Shown: piece by piece, positions 30,238-38,786 of the stretch
How the letters are laid out: each line of letters starts with the position of its first letter
Position numbering within the stretch: the stretch's first letter is position 1
Assembly: GCA_963833675.1 (NCBI GenBank)
Contig: CAWHYW010000013.1
Coordinates: forward strand, 62,001 to 126,000
DNA length: 64,000 bases
Source of the DNA: DASQDN01 sp963833675
GTDB taxonomy: Bacteria; Acidobacteriota; Terriglobia; Bryobacterales; Bryobacteraceae
Direction: 5' to 3'
Translations under genes and position numbers: made by a program
The notes under the pieces: generated by a model
What the model saw: only the letters and a program-made list of their open reading frames with translations
Database searches by the model: none
Told to the model about the DNA's origin: nothing

Positions 30238-31034
30238 GTTTTTACCTCGGATATCGCAAGATGAAGACTCGTAATCACGCCAAGCAGCACTGCAGCCGGA
30301 GCGAGCATCCACGGCGCTTCGGGAATGCGATCGTAATTCTGCAATTCAGACAGCATGCCCCCCAAAGACGGCATAGGTTCTAATACTCCCAATCCAAGAA
30401 ATCCGAGATTCGCTTCTGCGAGAAGAAATACGGGAACAAAAATCCAAAACTGCGCGCGCAGTACGGGTTTAAGGTTGGGAAGAAGGTGCGCCGTCATCAA
30501 TCGGCGCGTTCTCAACCCACAGGCTCGGGCATGAATCATGGGCGAGGAACTACGGAATCCGATGACACTGGCTCGCACTACTCGCGCTGCCGGAGCCCAG
30601 CCGACCAAACCGATGATCGCCGCAGTAGCAGCCATCGAAGCCATTGGCGAAACATTCAGCGGCAGGAGAGAGCGCAAGGTCAGGAGCACGAACAGCCATG
30701 GCAGCGACAACATGAGATCCATGGCGGACGACAACGTCGAATCCAACCAGCCCCCTGCCAGCCCGGACACCAGCCCTACAAGCGTGGCGATCGACATCGC
30801 GAAAAGCGCCGTGCCTAACGCCAGTGAGAATGAGGCGCGGCATGCGTGCAGGAGCCTCGAAAATCGATCACGGCCGAGTTCGTCAGTGCCAAGCGGAAAG
30901 GCCTGAGTGGGTCGCTCATCCGCGTGATCCCTGAACTGCTCCTCGTAACCGTGCGGAGCCACGCGATTCGCCGCAAGAGAAACGACCGCGATAGCGATGA
31001 GAAAAAGGACCGCAACAATTCGGATGATTCTCAT
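30228..31034 (-). CDS. ABC transporter permease (DppC/OppC-like)
   Basis: Inner-membrane permease of 268 residues. The ATG at 31034 (MRIIRIVAVLFL) overlaps the stop of the upstream permease (ATGA), so it is preferred to the long leader from 31160. It shows the DppC layout: one N-terminal membrane helix, the segment PLGTDELGRDRFSRLLHA that is diagnostic for this subfamily, and then five helices. The EAA-like loop (SSPMIHARACGLRTRRLMTAHLLPNL) couples to the ATPase. It ends GVITSLHLAISEVKTWE. Confidence 0.88.
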   Translation of the reverse strand: MRIIRIVAVLFLIAIAVVSLAANRVAPHGYEEQFRDHADERPTQAFPLGTDELGRDRFSRLLHACRASFSLALGTALFAMSIATLVGLVSGLAGGWLDSTLSSAMDLMLSLPWLFVLLTLRSLLPLNVSPMASMAATAAIIGLVGWAPAARVVRASVIGFRSSSPMIHARACGLRTRRLMTAHLLPNLKPVLRAQFWIFVPVFLLAEANLGFLGLGVLEPMPSLGGMLSELQNYDRIPEAPWMLAPAAVLLGVITSLHLAISEVKTWE

Positions 31035-31909
31035 CCCGCTTTGTTCTCCAGACGAAGCAGAAAGAGGTCCGAAAACAAATTCACGATAGTCGTAATAGCT
31101 GTCAGCAGCAAAGTAATGGTGACCAGGACCGGCAGATCGCGCCCGAGCGCTGCTTTCCATGCCAGATGTCCAAGACCGGGCGAGTCGGCTAGCGCTTCTA
31201 CGGGAATCGCCGCGCCCAAAGCGAGAGTGATTGAAACCCCCGCCAGCGCGATCAGCGGCCCTGCGGCAATCGGAGCCACGTAACGCAGGAAAATCCGTGC
31301 CGGCGACAGACCCCGAGCCCGCCCGAAAATCACGTGCGGTTTCGCCAGGCCATTGCGAAGCTGCTCGAACACGTAAGGAAAAATTCGGGGAAAAACGATG
31401 GCCCCAACGGCGAACGACGGTGGTAGTCGGGCCAGGAGACAGAAGACCGCAAGCAGGGCGGACGGCATACTCAATGCGGATGCCGTCAGAAGCGCCGCTC
31501 CCACTTGTACGGCCGGCTGACTACTCAAGGCGACGGCCGTCCCTACGACGAGCGCCAGCAGCCATGCGGATGCAAGGCCGGCGCCGACTGTTCTTGCTGT
31601 CGCGCCGAAACGATCGCGAATAAGTTCTGAGACTGCCTGCCCGTACAACTCCGAGCGTCCCGCTTCCCCGCGTCCTAGTCCGGAGAGGTAATTCAAATAA
31701 AAAGACAGGGGCTCGTGACTTTTTGCGCGTTCCTGGCCGAGTCGCTCCACTGTACTTGGGGAAAGTCGGATATCCATTTGCATCTCGTCCACATTCGATC
31801 CGGGCGCCAGACGAACCAGAGCCGCCCCTAACAATCCCGCAAACAATATCACCAGGAGCGAACGCGCGACGCGACCCACCCATCGTAATAACAGGCCTCT
31901 GTCAGACAT
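31031..31909 (-). CDS. ABC transporter permease (DppB/OppB-like)
   Basis: First gene of the importer operon, 292 residues. It has an N-terminal membrane helix (RSLLVILFAGLLGAALVRLAPG), the periplasmic YLNYLSGLGRGEAGRSELYG segment corresponding to the DppB motif before helix 2, further helices, and the coupling loop ARGLSPARIFLRYVAPI. The sequence is rather diverged and Ala-rich compared with classical DppB. It lies 63 bases from the deaminase gene on the same strand, so the operon may have its own promoter there. Confidence 0.83.
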   Translation of the reverse strand: MSDRGLLLRWVGRVARSLLVILFAGLLGAALVRLAPGSNVDEMQMDIRLSPSTVERLGQERAKSHEPLSFYLNYLSGLGRGEAGRSELYGQAVSELIRDRFGATARTVGAGLASAWLLALVVGTAVALSSQPAVQVGAALLTASALSMPSALLAVFCLLARLPPSFAVGAIVFPRIFPYVFEQLRNGLAKPHVIFGRARGLSPARIFLRYVAPIAAGPLIALAGVSITLALGAAIPVEALADSPGLGHLAWKAALGRDLPVLVTITLLLTAITTIVNLFSDLFLLRLENKAG

Positions 31910-31972
31910 TAAATTCAGCTATTCTTCTATACTCTCTAACTTTACTAAAGCTGATTTTAAGTCGGCCAGCAA

Positions 31973-32443
31973 TCAATATAGGATTTTTGCGGAGGTCTGC
32001 CGCCAAACCTCGAACGGATATTTGGCATCGGCGACGAGCATTTGCGTCATTGGAATCGCGCGCTGGCTGACTGGCAGACGCGTCTGCTGGTAGATAAAGG
32101 AATCATCGAAGCCGCTTTCGGCGGCGTCAACGTGAGTTGCGCCGTAATAAATCGCCGCAGGCCGCGCCCAATATATAGCGCCGAGACACATTGGACACGG
32201 CTCGCAGCTTGTGTACAATTCACAACCAGTCAATTGAAAGCTGGCTAGTTTCTTGCAAGCCCGGCGAATCGCCACCACCTCGGCGTGCGCCGTCGGATCG
32301 TTTGTAGAGGTCACCAGGTTGGTTCCTTCTGCGATCGTTTCCCCATCTGCTACGATGATGGCCGCAAATGGCCCCCCTCGCCCCGAGCGTACATTTTCAG
32401 AGGCGAGTTCGATAGCGCGATGCATGAACTGGTCCTGACCCAC
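31973..32443 (-). CDS. Cytidine/guanine deaminase-family zinc enzyme (GuaD-like)
   Basis: Nucleobase or nucleoside deaminase of 156 residues. The zinc site is complete: HAEVVAIRRA supplies His and the catalytic Glu, and CEPCPMCLGAIYWA supplies the two Cys ligands. The N-terminal MHRAIELASENVRSGRGGPFAAIIV and the C-terminal domain-swapped-looking tail (PFEVWRQTSAKILY) resemble bacterial guanine deaminase more than TadA, since the tRNA-binding TadA region is absent. It starts 8 bases after the SnoaL-like gene and may be cotranscribed with the agu genes. Likely reaction: guanine to xanthine plus ammonia (by family). Confidence 0.83.
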   Translation of the reverse strand: MGQDQFMHRAIELASENVRSGRGGPFAAIIVADGETIAEGTNLVTSTNDPTAHAEVVAIRRACKKLASFQLTGCELYTSCEPCPMCLGAIYWARPAAIYYGATHVDAAESGFDDSFIYQQTRLPVSQRAIPMTQMLVADAKYPFEVWRQTSAKILY

Positions 32444-32451
32444 GGAACAAT

Positions 32452-32898
32452 CTATCCTGCGCCCATTGTGTGACTGCCCTGAAGAGCTTCCGGGACAACT
32501 CCCAGCTGCTCGAACATCGTCATCCGGTCGAAGTAGACGCGATCCTCCGTCAGTTTTCCGTCCTTGACGCGAGCAAGGGTCACTCCCTCAATATTGATCC
32601 GTTTGCCCGTCGGCGCCAGACCGCGAAACGTACCTCCATGTGTGCCCGTGATGCTCCAATGCACTACAAGCCGGTCACCCTCCGAAACAGTATCGGTGAC
32701 TTCCAATCGTAAATCCGGGTAGGCAGAACGAATCTCCGCCACGTAGCGGGCTACTGCCTCTCCACCGCGCGTGCCTGGCGGCAGATTAACGTCGATGCGC
32801 GGGCAGTCGTCCGCGTAAACTCGATGGGCAATTGCAGAATTGCCGGTATTCCAAAGCTCGGCAACAGACGCGACGAGATGTCGGACGTCCTCAGTCAT
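32452..32898 (-). CDS. SnoaL-like/ester-cyclase family protein
   Basis: Small cone-shaped alpha+beta-barrel protein of 148 residues (NTF2-like superfamily) from the ATG at 32898; the frame extends 10 codons further up. Family blocks include EVTDTVSEGDRLVVHWSITG, THGGTFRGLAPTGKRI and DGKLTEDRVYFD, as in SnoaL-like polyketide cyclase/ester cyclase proteins. Such proteins act as small-molecule isomerases, cyclases or binding proteins, and the assignment does not predict a substrate. It sits between aguA and the deaminase with short gaps in the same direction. Confidence 0.75.
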   Translation of the reverse strand: MTEDVRHLVASVAELWNTGNSAIAHRVYADDCPRIDVNLPPGTRGGEAVARYVAEIRSAYPDLRLEVTDTVSEGDRLVVHWSITGTHGGTFRGLAPTGKRINIEGVTLARVKDGKLTEDRVYFDRMTMFEQLGVVPEALQGSHTMGAG

Positions 32899-32960
32899 AG
32901 GGCCTCCTTGCAGATCGTACGTTGCCAATGTTGGACTCGAAACAGGTCCATGTCAAGAGG

Positions 32961-33995
32961 TCACTGAATCTGCTGTTGCGTCATGCAGTGCAGCGTGCCG
33001 AGTCCCAAAACTAAATCGACGGCGTGAATTCCAACCACTTCTCGATCGGAAAACAACTTCGCCAAGATATTCAGGGCGATTCGATCGTTCGGATCATTAA
33101 ACGTCGGCACGAGCACAAGACCATTTGCAATGTAAAAGTTCGCGTAACTCGCGGGTAATCGCTGGCCTGCGAAATACACTGGCGCGGGCATCGGGAGCGG
33201 AACGACGCGGAGTTTTCTCCCGTCCTGATCGGTCATCGTTTTCAAAAGCTTGAAATTCTCCCGCAACGGCTCATAGTTCTCGTCGGACTTGTCCTGCTCC
33301 GCCGCAATTACGACAGTCGATTCATCGACAAACCGCGCCAGATCATCCACGTGGCCGTGTGTGTCGTCGCCTGCAATACCCCGGTGCAGCCAAAGGACTC
33401 GCCTGATGCCGAGATAGTGTGCGAAAACCGATTCGTAATCCTCTCGCGTGAATCCGAAATTACGCTGCTGGACATCGCTCAGGAGGCACTCCTCTGTAGT
33501 CAGCAAGGATCCGGCGCCATTGACATCGATGCTTCCACCCTCCAACACCACGCGTCTCCGGCCAAGCTTCGGCTGGATCGATTTCATACCCAGTTTCGAC
33601 GCGATCGCCGACGGGACCGCATCGTCTGTCTCCCAGTTGTCGTACTTCGCCCAGCCGTTGAACTGCCAGTCTGTGATCACCGTTCTATTTCGCTCGTCGC
33701 GAACAAAAATCGGACAAAAATCGCGGGTCCAGCTCCGATCCGTACGTTGCTGCACGAAGTCGATAGACGGACCGTCAGCGTCCGCGGACTTCAGCAACTT
33801 CCGTGCGTTTTTCTGTGCGGCTTCATCATTCACTAGGATGTGGACTCGTTCGCGCTGCGCCAGCCGCTTCACGATCTCGCAGTAAACCCATGGAATCGTG
33901 GCGAACTTACCCGGCCAATCCGTCTTCTCATGCGGCCACGCGAGCCACGTGCCTTCGTGCGGCTCCCACTCCGCCGGCATTTGATAACTCGACAT
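32961..33995 (-). CDS. aguA: Agmatine deiminase
   Basis: Converts agmatine to N-carbamoylputrescine and ammonia, a step in the plant-type route from arginine to putrescine. Protein of 344 residues in the guanidino-group-modifying fold. Marker motifs are MPAEWEPHEGTWLAWP at the N-terminus, RTDRSWTRDFCPIFV, VLEGGSIDVNGAGSLLTTEECLL and GDDTHGHVDDLARF. The catalytic Cys337 lies in GTLHCMTQQQ at the end. The gene starts on the base after the aguB stop, so the two are tightly coupled and support each other's assignment. Confidence 0.93.
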   Translation of the reverse strand: MSSYQMPAEWEPHEGTWLAWPHEKTDWPGKFATIPWVYCEIVKRLAQRERVHILVNDEAAQKNARKLLKSADADGPSIDFVQQRTDRSWTRDFCPIFVRDERNRTVITDWQFNGWAKYDNWETDDAVPSAIASKLGMKSIQPKLGRRRVVLEGGSIDVNGAGSLLTTEECLLSDVQQRNFGFTREDYESVFAHYLGIRRVLWLHRGIAGDDTHGHVDDLARFVDESTVVIAAEQDKSDENYEPLRENFKLLKTMTDQDGRKLRVVPLPMPAPVYFAGQRLPASYANFYIANGLVLVPTFNDPNDRIALNILAKLFSDREVVGIHAVDLVLGLGTLHCMTQQQIQ

Positions 33996-34898
33996 CTAGC
34001 CGATCCACCGGTTCGTCAACTGCCCATAAGCATCGATGCGACGATCCCGAAGAAACGGCCAGTTGCGACGCACTTCGTCCATCCTTCGCGTGTCGCACTC
34101 GGCAACCAGAACCTCTTCTTTATCGGTAGATGCCTGCGCAATCACTTGCCCGAAAGGATCCGCAATGAACGACGACCCCCAGAATTCCAATCCGCGATCG
34201 GGAGGGCCCTCAAATCCGATTCGATTCACCGCGCAGACATAGATCCCATTGGCGATGGCGTGCGCCCTCTGAATCGTCCGCCATGCATCTAGCTGTGCGG
34301 CGCCGTATTGCTCCTTCTCCGATGGATGCCAGCCGATCGCTGTCGGATAGAAGAGCACGTTGGCGCCCCCCAGGCTCGACAGCCGAGCCCCCTCCGGATA
34401 CCACTGGTCCCAGCAAACGAGCGTACCAATACGACCGTAGCGTGTATCGAAATTCAGAAAGCCTGTATCCCCCGGTGTGAAGTAAAACTTCTCGTAATAG
34501 AGCGGATCATCCGGAATGTGCATCTTCCGATAAATTCCCAGCATCTCTCCATCCGCATCCAGAATGGCGGCCGTGTTGTGATACAGACCGGGTGCGCGGC
34601 GTTCAAAGAGCGAGGCAACAACTGCCACCTGGTTTTCACGCGCAACCTTTCCGATCGCTTCCGTGGAAGGACCGGGAATAGGCTCCGCGAGATCGAAGAA
34701 GTCTGCATTCTCTTCGCGGCAGAAATACTGAGATCGAAATAACTCCGGTAAGCAGATAATCTGCGCGCCTTTGTCCGCTGCCCGACGGATGCTGTCCAGC
34801 GCTTTCGCAAGATTCTCGTCCGGGTTTAGCGAACATGCGAACTGTGCGAGCCCGATGCGAAACTTCTGATCTTTGCCCGTGTCTTTGCCCGTGGCCAT
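33996..34898 (-). CDS. aguB: N-carbamoylputrescine amidohydrolase
   Basis: Hydrolyses N-carbamoylputrescine to putrescine, CO2 and ammonia. Nitrilase-superfamily protein of about 300 residues with the Glu-Lys-Cys triad visible: ICLPELFRSQYF, YRKMHIPDDPLYYEKFYFTPG and LVCWDQWYPEGARL. FYPTAIGW and QRAHAIANGIYV match AguB closely. I take the ATG at 34898 (MATGKDTGKD), with another at 34913. It faces the DUF1080 gene across a short divergent region and heads the minus-strand run aguB, aguA, SnoaL-like, deaminase. Confidence 0.92.
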   Translation of the reverse strand: MATGKDTGKDQKFRIGLAQFACSLNPDENLAKALDSIRRAADKGAQIICLPELFRSQYFCREENADFFDLAEPIPGPSTEAIGKVARENQVAVVASLFERRAPGLYHNTAAILDADGEMLGIYRKMHIPDDPLYYEKFYFTPGDTGFLNFDTRYGRIGTLVCWDQWYPEGARLSSLGGANVLFYPTAIGWHPSEKEQYGAAQLDAWRTIQRAHAIANGIYVCAVNRIGFEGPPDRGLEFWGSSFIADPFGQVIAQASTDKEEVLVAECDTRRMDEVRRNWPFLRDRRIDAYGQLTNRWIG

Positions 34899-34949
34899 AT
34901 TCCTATTCTCCAACGTCGCTCAAAATAGCCTCTTGGTAGACTTACCCCT

Positions 34950-36104
34950 ATGCGAAAGTATGCGCTTTTATTGGGCGCGGCAATCTGTCTCCACGCAGCT
35001 GAGACGCGTCAACTCTTCAACGGCAAGGATCTCACCGGATGGGAGATGGTCGGCCCGGGCCAGTTCGTGATTGAAGACGGGCTGCTGAAGACAGAGGGCG
35101 GTATGGGCCTCCTGTATTACACGAAGCAGAGGTTCGGAAATCAGACCATTCGAGCCGTATTCAAGACTGCTTCGAAGAACGCCAACTCGGGCGTCTATAT
35201 TCGCATGCCGGAGCCGCCTCCCGATCCCTGGTACGGCGTGCACAACGGATTCGAAGTGCAGATCGACAGCGGCGGTGACGAGTGGCACCGGACCGGTGCG
35301 ATCTATTCGTTAAGCCGGTCCACCAAGCTCGCGCAGAAGCCGCAAGGCGAGTGGAACACGATGGACATCGAACTCGCGGGACCGATTACGCGAGTGTTTC
35401 TGAACGGAGAACTCGTCAACGAATTCGATCCGAAGACTCCCGTGCCGGAACGGGTGAAGCATTACGAGCCGACGCGCGGACCCCGCCCCGACTACGGCTA
35501 TATCGGAGTGCAAAATCACGATGCCAACTCCACGGTCTACTTCAAGGAAATCAGCGTAATTGAGACTGCGAAGACGATCAGCAAGCAGGAGCGTGGCGAA
35601 ATCATGAGCTACTACCATTCGGCTCGTAAGCAGACGCTCGATGCGATCGACGGTCTCAGCGATGCGCAATGGAACTTCCGGCCGGCGCCCGAGAAGTGGA
35701 CTATCGCCGAGGTGATTGAGCATCTCACATTGACGGAGCCCGGCCTGTTCGGCTTTGCAACTTCCGGATTTAAGAACTCGGCGGCCGGGCCCTCCGGCAT
35801 GAAAGACGAAGAACTGAAGGCCAGAATGAAGGATAGATCCAAGCCCGCTCAGGCGCCCGAGCCGTTCAAGCCAACCGGAAGATGGGCTTCGAAGGAAGCG
35901 CTCGTGGCTGAATACAAGGCGCGCCGGGATGCAGACATCAAATGGCTATGGGAGACGCGCGATGACCTGCGCGGCAAATTCGTGAAATTCGGCCCAGGTT
36001 CCGTCGACGTGTATCAGATGCTGCTGGCAATCCCGGCTCACAATGAACGCCATCTCCAGCAGATCGCCGAGATTAAGGCTTCACCGGGCTATCCGAAGAA
36101 GTAA
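34950..36104 (+). CDS. Fusion of DUF1080 (3-keto-glycoside hydrolase-like) and DinB-like domains, secreted
   Basis: Exported protein of 384 residues with two domains. A signal peptide covers about residues 1-17. Residues 20-205 are DUF1080 (RQLFNGKDLTGWE, NSGVYIRMPEP, NGFEVQIDSGG, GYIGVQNHD), a concanavalin-like fold linked to 3-keto-glucoside cleavage or sugar binding. Residues 212-380 are a DinB-type four-helix domain (KWTIAEVIEHLTLTEPGLF). Its probable metal ligands are His258, His364 and His368 (VIEHL, PAHNERHL). DinB proteins are usually cytosolic and separate, so the secreted fusion is unusual. No frame break lies between the halves. It diverges from aguB. Confidence 0.88.
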   Translation: MRKYALLLGAAICLHAAETRQLFNGKDLTGWEMVGPGQFVIEDGLLKTEGGMGLLYYTKQRFGNQTIRAVFKTASKNANSGVYIRMPEPPPDPWYGVHNGFEVQIDSGGDEWHRTGAIYSLSRSTKLAQKPQGEWNTMDIELAGPITRVFLNGELVNEFDPKTPVPERVKHYEPTRGPRPDYGYIGVQNHDANSTVYFKEISVIETAKTISKQERGEIMSYYHSARKQTLDAIDGLSDAQWNFRPAPEKWTIAEVIEHLTLTEPGLFGFATSGFKNSAAGPSGMKDEELKARMKDRSKPAQAPEPFKPTGRWASKEALVAEYKARRDADIKWLWETRDDLRGKFVKFGPGSVDVYQMLLAIPAHNERHLQQIAEIKASPGYPKK

Positions 36105-36277
36105 GGGCGATTCTTCATGCAGAGCCGACTTCAACCGTCTCTGCGATCGTTGTCGGCTCGGGTATATGCGGACGCGATCAATGGTCGTACTTCATCCATT
36201 GCGCTAGCAACTGCAACGAAACCCTGCATTCTGACGAGCATCGGAATCGCGACCGAAAGCGAGCGGAGGTCAGCCTT

Positions 36278-37261
36278 CTACGAATGCCCCAGCACGCGAT
36301 GCGGCCGGTATGCCTCCGATAACTCCCTCATCTCCGACTCATCCAACTTCAAGCTGAGAGCGGCAACCGCATCATCCAGATGCCTCATCTTGCTGGCGCC
36401 AATAATCGGAGCCGTCACTCCCGGCTGCGCGAGAATCCACGCCAACGCCACCTGAGCATTCGGCACACCGCGTCTCTCCGCGATCTTAGTCACCCGATCC
36501 ACAATCTCGAAATCAGAAGGATCGTAATACATTTTGTGCGCGTAATCGTCCGTCTTGGCGCGCGATGTTTCTCCGAAATCCTTATTCGTTCGATTGCCGG
36601 CAAGAAAACCCCGCGCCAGCGGGCTCCAGGGAATTAATCCGATCCCTTCCTCCCGGCATAGCGGAATCATCTCCCGTTCCTCTTCGCGATAAATGAGGTT
36701 GTAATGATTCTGCATCGTCACAAAGCGAACGAGCCCCAGTTCATCTGCCTTGTACAACATCTTGGCGAACTGCCAGGCGAACATCGATGAGCCGCCGAGA
36801 TACAACGCTTTGCCCGCGCGTACCACATCGGTCAAAGCGTCCAGCGTCTCTTCGATAGGTGTCTGGTAATCGAAGCGATGGATTTGATAGAGGTCGACGT
36901 AATCGGTACCCAATCGCCTCAAGCTATTGTCGATCGAGTGCATGATGTGTTTGCGCGATAGACCTCGCTGGTTGGGATCGTCTCCCATCGCATTGAAGAC
37001 TTTCGTCGCAATCACAACTCGATCGCGTCCCGGACCGAAGTCCTTTAGCGCGCGTCCGAGGATTTCCTCGCTTACGCCGAGAGAATACATGTCCGCCGTA
37101 TCGAAAAAATTGATCCCGAGTTCGAGCGAGCGTTTGATGAACGGTCGCCCTTCTTCCTCTTCAAGGACCCATTCGCGCCACTTCTTCGATCCATAGGTCA
37201 TTGCGCCGAGACACAGGCGGGAGACCTTCAGTCCAGTCGTTCCGAGTCTGACGTAGTCCAT
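36278..37261 (-). CDS. Aldo/keto reductase
   Basis: NADPH-dependent aldehyde/ketone reductase of 327 residues in the TIM-barrel AKR superfamily. Catalytic residues are visible in FFDTADMYSLGVSEEILGRAL (Asp, Tyr), VIATKV (Lys) and DLYQIHRFD (His). The SPLARGFLAGN and GASKMRHLDDAVAAL segments form the cofactor site. It closely resembles the YajO/PLU-like subgroup and is full length. It diverges from the Gfo/Idh/MocA gene with a 38-base gap, so promoters overlap. The DUF1080 gene converges from the other side. Substrate unknown; a sugar is plausible from neighbours (inference). Confidence 0.9.
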   Translation of the reverse strand: MDYVRLGTTGLKVSRLCLGAMTYGSKKWREWVLEEEEGRPFIKRSLELGINFFDTADMYSLGVSEEILGRALKDFGPGRDRVVIATKVFNAMGDDPNQRGLSRKHIMHSIDNSLRRLGTDYVDLYQIHRFDYQTPIEETLDALTDVVRAGKALYLGGSSMFAWQFAKMLYKADELGLVRFVTMQNHYNLIYREEEREMIPLCREEGIGLIPWSPLARGFLAGNRTNKDFGETSRAKTDDYAHKMYYDPSDFEIVDRVTKIAERRGVPNAQVALAWILAQPGVTAPIIGASKMRHLDDAVAALSLKLDESEMRELSEAYRPHRVLGHS

Positions 37262-37299
37262 TTATGTCCAGTATCTCCTGTCGTGAGAAACTGACTTCC

Positions 37300-38311
37300 A
37301 TGCCGCAGATGGTCAGGTGGGGCGTCCTGGGCGCCGCCAGGATTGCACTTGTCAAAGTTGATTCCAGCTATGCAGCGCGGGAAGTTGAGCAAAGTCGTTG
37401 CCATCGGCTCGCGTGATTCCGCCAAAGCGAAGCAGGCCGCGCAGAGCCTCGGCCTCGAGAAAGCCTACGGGTCTTATGAGGAGTTGCTCGCCGATCCCGA
37501 AATCGACGCAATCTACAATCCCTTGCCGAACCACTTGCACGTGCCGTGGTCGATCAGGGCCGCCGAGGCAGGGAAGCACGTGCTTTGTGAAAAGCCGATC
37601 GGCTTGAGCACTGGTGAATGTCGAGAACTCATGAGGGTTCGCGACCGGACCGGCGTCAAAGTGGGGGAAGCATTCATGGTCCGCTCGCATCCCCAATGGC
37701 TCCGCGCGCGGGAAGTTATCCGATCCGGAGCCATCGGCGAGCTGCGATCCATCATCGGAGCCTTCAGCTACTTCAACCGCGATCCTCAGAATATTCGCAA
37801 CATCCCGGAGTGGGGCGGCGGCGGATTAATGGACATCGGGTGCTACCCGATCCAGATCGCACGATTTCTATACGAACGGGAGCCTGCGCGAGCGGTCGCA
37901 GCCGTCGAGCGTGACCCGGAGATGCGAACGGACCGGCTTACCTCCGGCATGTTGGATTTTGGCAGCGGTCAGGCGATCTTCACATGCAGCACGCAGATGG
38001 TGGCATACCAGCGCGTGCAACTCCTCGGCACAAAAGGCCGCATCGAATTGGAGATCCCCTTCAACGCGCCACCCGACCGGCCCACCCGAATTCTCATCGA
38101 CAGTGGACAAGACCTTTTCGGCGGCGGTGTCCGAATCGAAGAGTTCGACATTTGCGACCAGTACACGCTGCAGGGCGATCAGTTCTCCCAAGCCGTGCGC
38201 GGCGAAGGCGAGGTGCCGACGCCACTCGAAGATTCTCTTGCCAACATGGCCGTGATTGAAGCCATGTTCGAATCCGAGACGTCAGGTCATTGGGAACCGG
38301 TCAAGCCTTAA
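37300..38311 (+). CDS. Gfo/Idh/MocA-family NAD(P)-dependent oxidoreductase, frameshift near N-terminus
   Basis: Sugar or cyclitol dehydrogenase of about 335 residues. The dinucleotide motif WGVLGAARIA lies in the frame starting at ATG 37300 or 37309. The rest, beginning LSKLIPAMQRGKLSKVVAIG, is in another frame from about 37345, so one indel separates strand 1 from the rest of the Rossmann fold. Family blocks follow: YNPLPNHLHVPWSIRAAEAG, HVLCEKPIGLS (the EKP motif), VGEAFMVRSHPQW and GGGLMDIGCYPIQIARFL. This is one of very few breaks in the otherwise clean 19.7-54 kb stretch. The neighbouring DUF1080 and aldo/keto reductase genes fit sugar oxidation (inference). Confidence 0.87.
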
Positions 38312-38320
38312 AATGGTTGT

Positions 38321-38692
38321 ATGAATCCTTGCAGATTGCTTCTCATCGGTTTCGCCGCCGCAAGCCTGTGGGCTGCTGCCGATCCCTCCGTTGCGCAAGC
38401 GAAGAAGCTCGTCGCAGAGAAGAAATACGATGACGCTATCGCCATCCTGGAGAAGGCGGAGAAAGCCCATCCCAAAGCAGCGGATGTCCAGAAGGGACTC
38501 GCTGATACTTACCTTGCGCAAGCGGATTCGATGATGAACGATGCTTCGTTGCCGCCCCGCGTGAAGTATCGCGGAGCTTTGAAGGCATATCGGAAAGTCC
38601 TGCAATACGACAAGACGAATAAGCGTGCGCAGGAAGGGGTCTCGACCATCGAAGGCGTTTACAAGTCGATGGGAATGCCGGTGCCGCAGTAG
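38321..38692 (+). CDS. Small exported TPR-repeat protein
   Basis: Protein of 123 residues with a signal peptide (CRLLLIGFAAASLWAA). A tetratricopeptide-like pair of helices follows (AKKLVAEKKYDDAIAILEKAEKAHP), then a longer second unit (YRGALKAYRKVLQYDKTNKRAQEGV). It probably mediates protein contacts in the periplasm. It starts 9 bases after the oxidoreductase stop and may be cotranscribed. No specific function can be given. Confidence 0.75.
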   Translation: MNPCRLLLIGFAAASLWAAADPSVAQAKKLVAEKKYDDAIAILEKAEKAHPKAADVQKGLADTYLAQADSMMNDASLPPRVKYRGALKAYRKVLQYDKTNKRAQEGVSTIEGVYKSMGMPVPQ

Positions 38693-38786
38693 GCTGAGGC
38701 GATAACGGAGAGTCTGGACAGACCCCTCCCTACGTGACGGACCTCTGTGGGAAATTCCATATTACCACAGGCCAAAACGGCTTACA

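Noticed and set aside
36105..36277. Terminator from the inverted repeat GAGCCGAC (36122-36129) and GTCGGCTC (36152-36159)
   Set aside because: The loop is 22 bases and neither strand has a T-run, so it is not convincing. The gap otherwise shows nothing clear.
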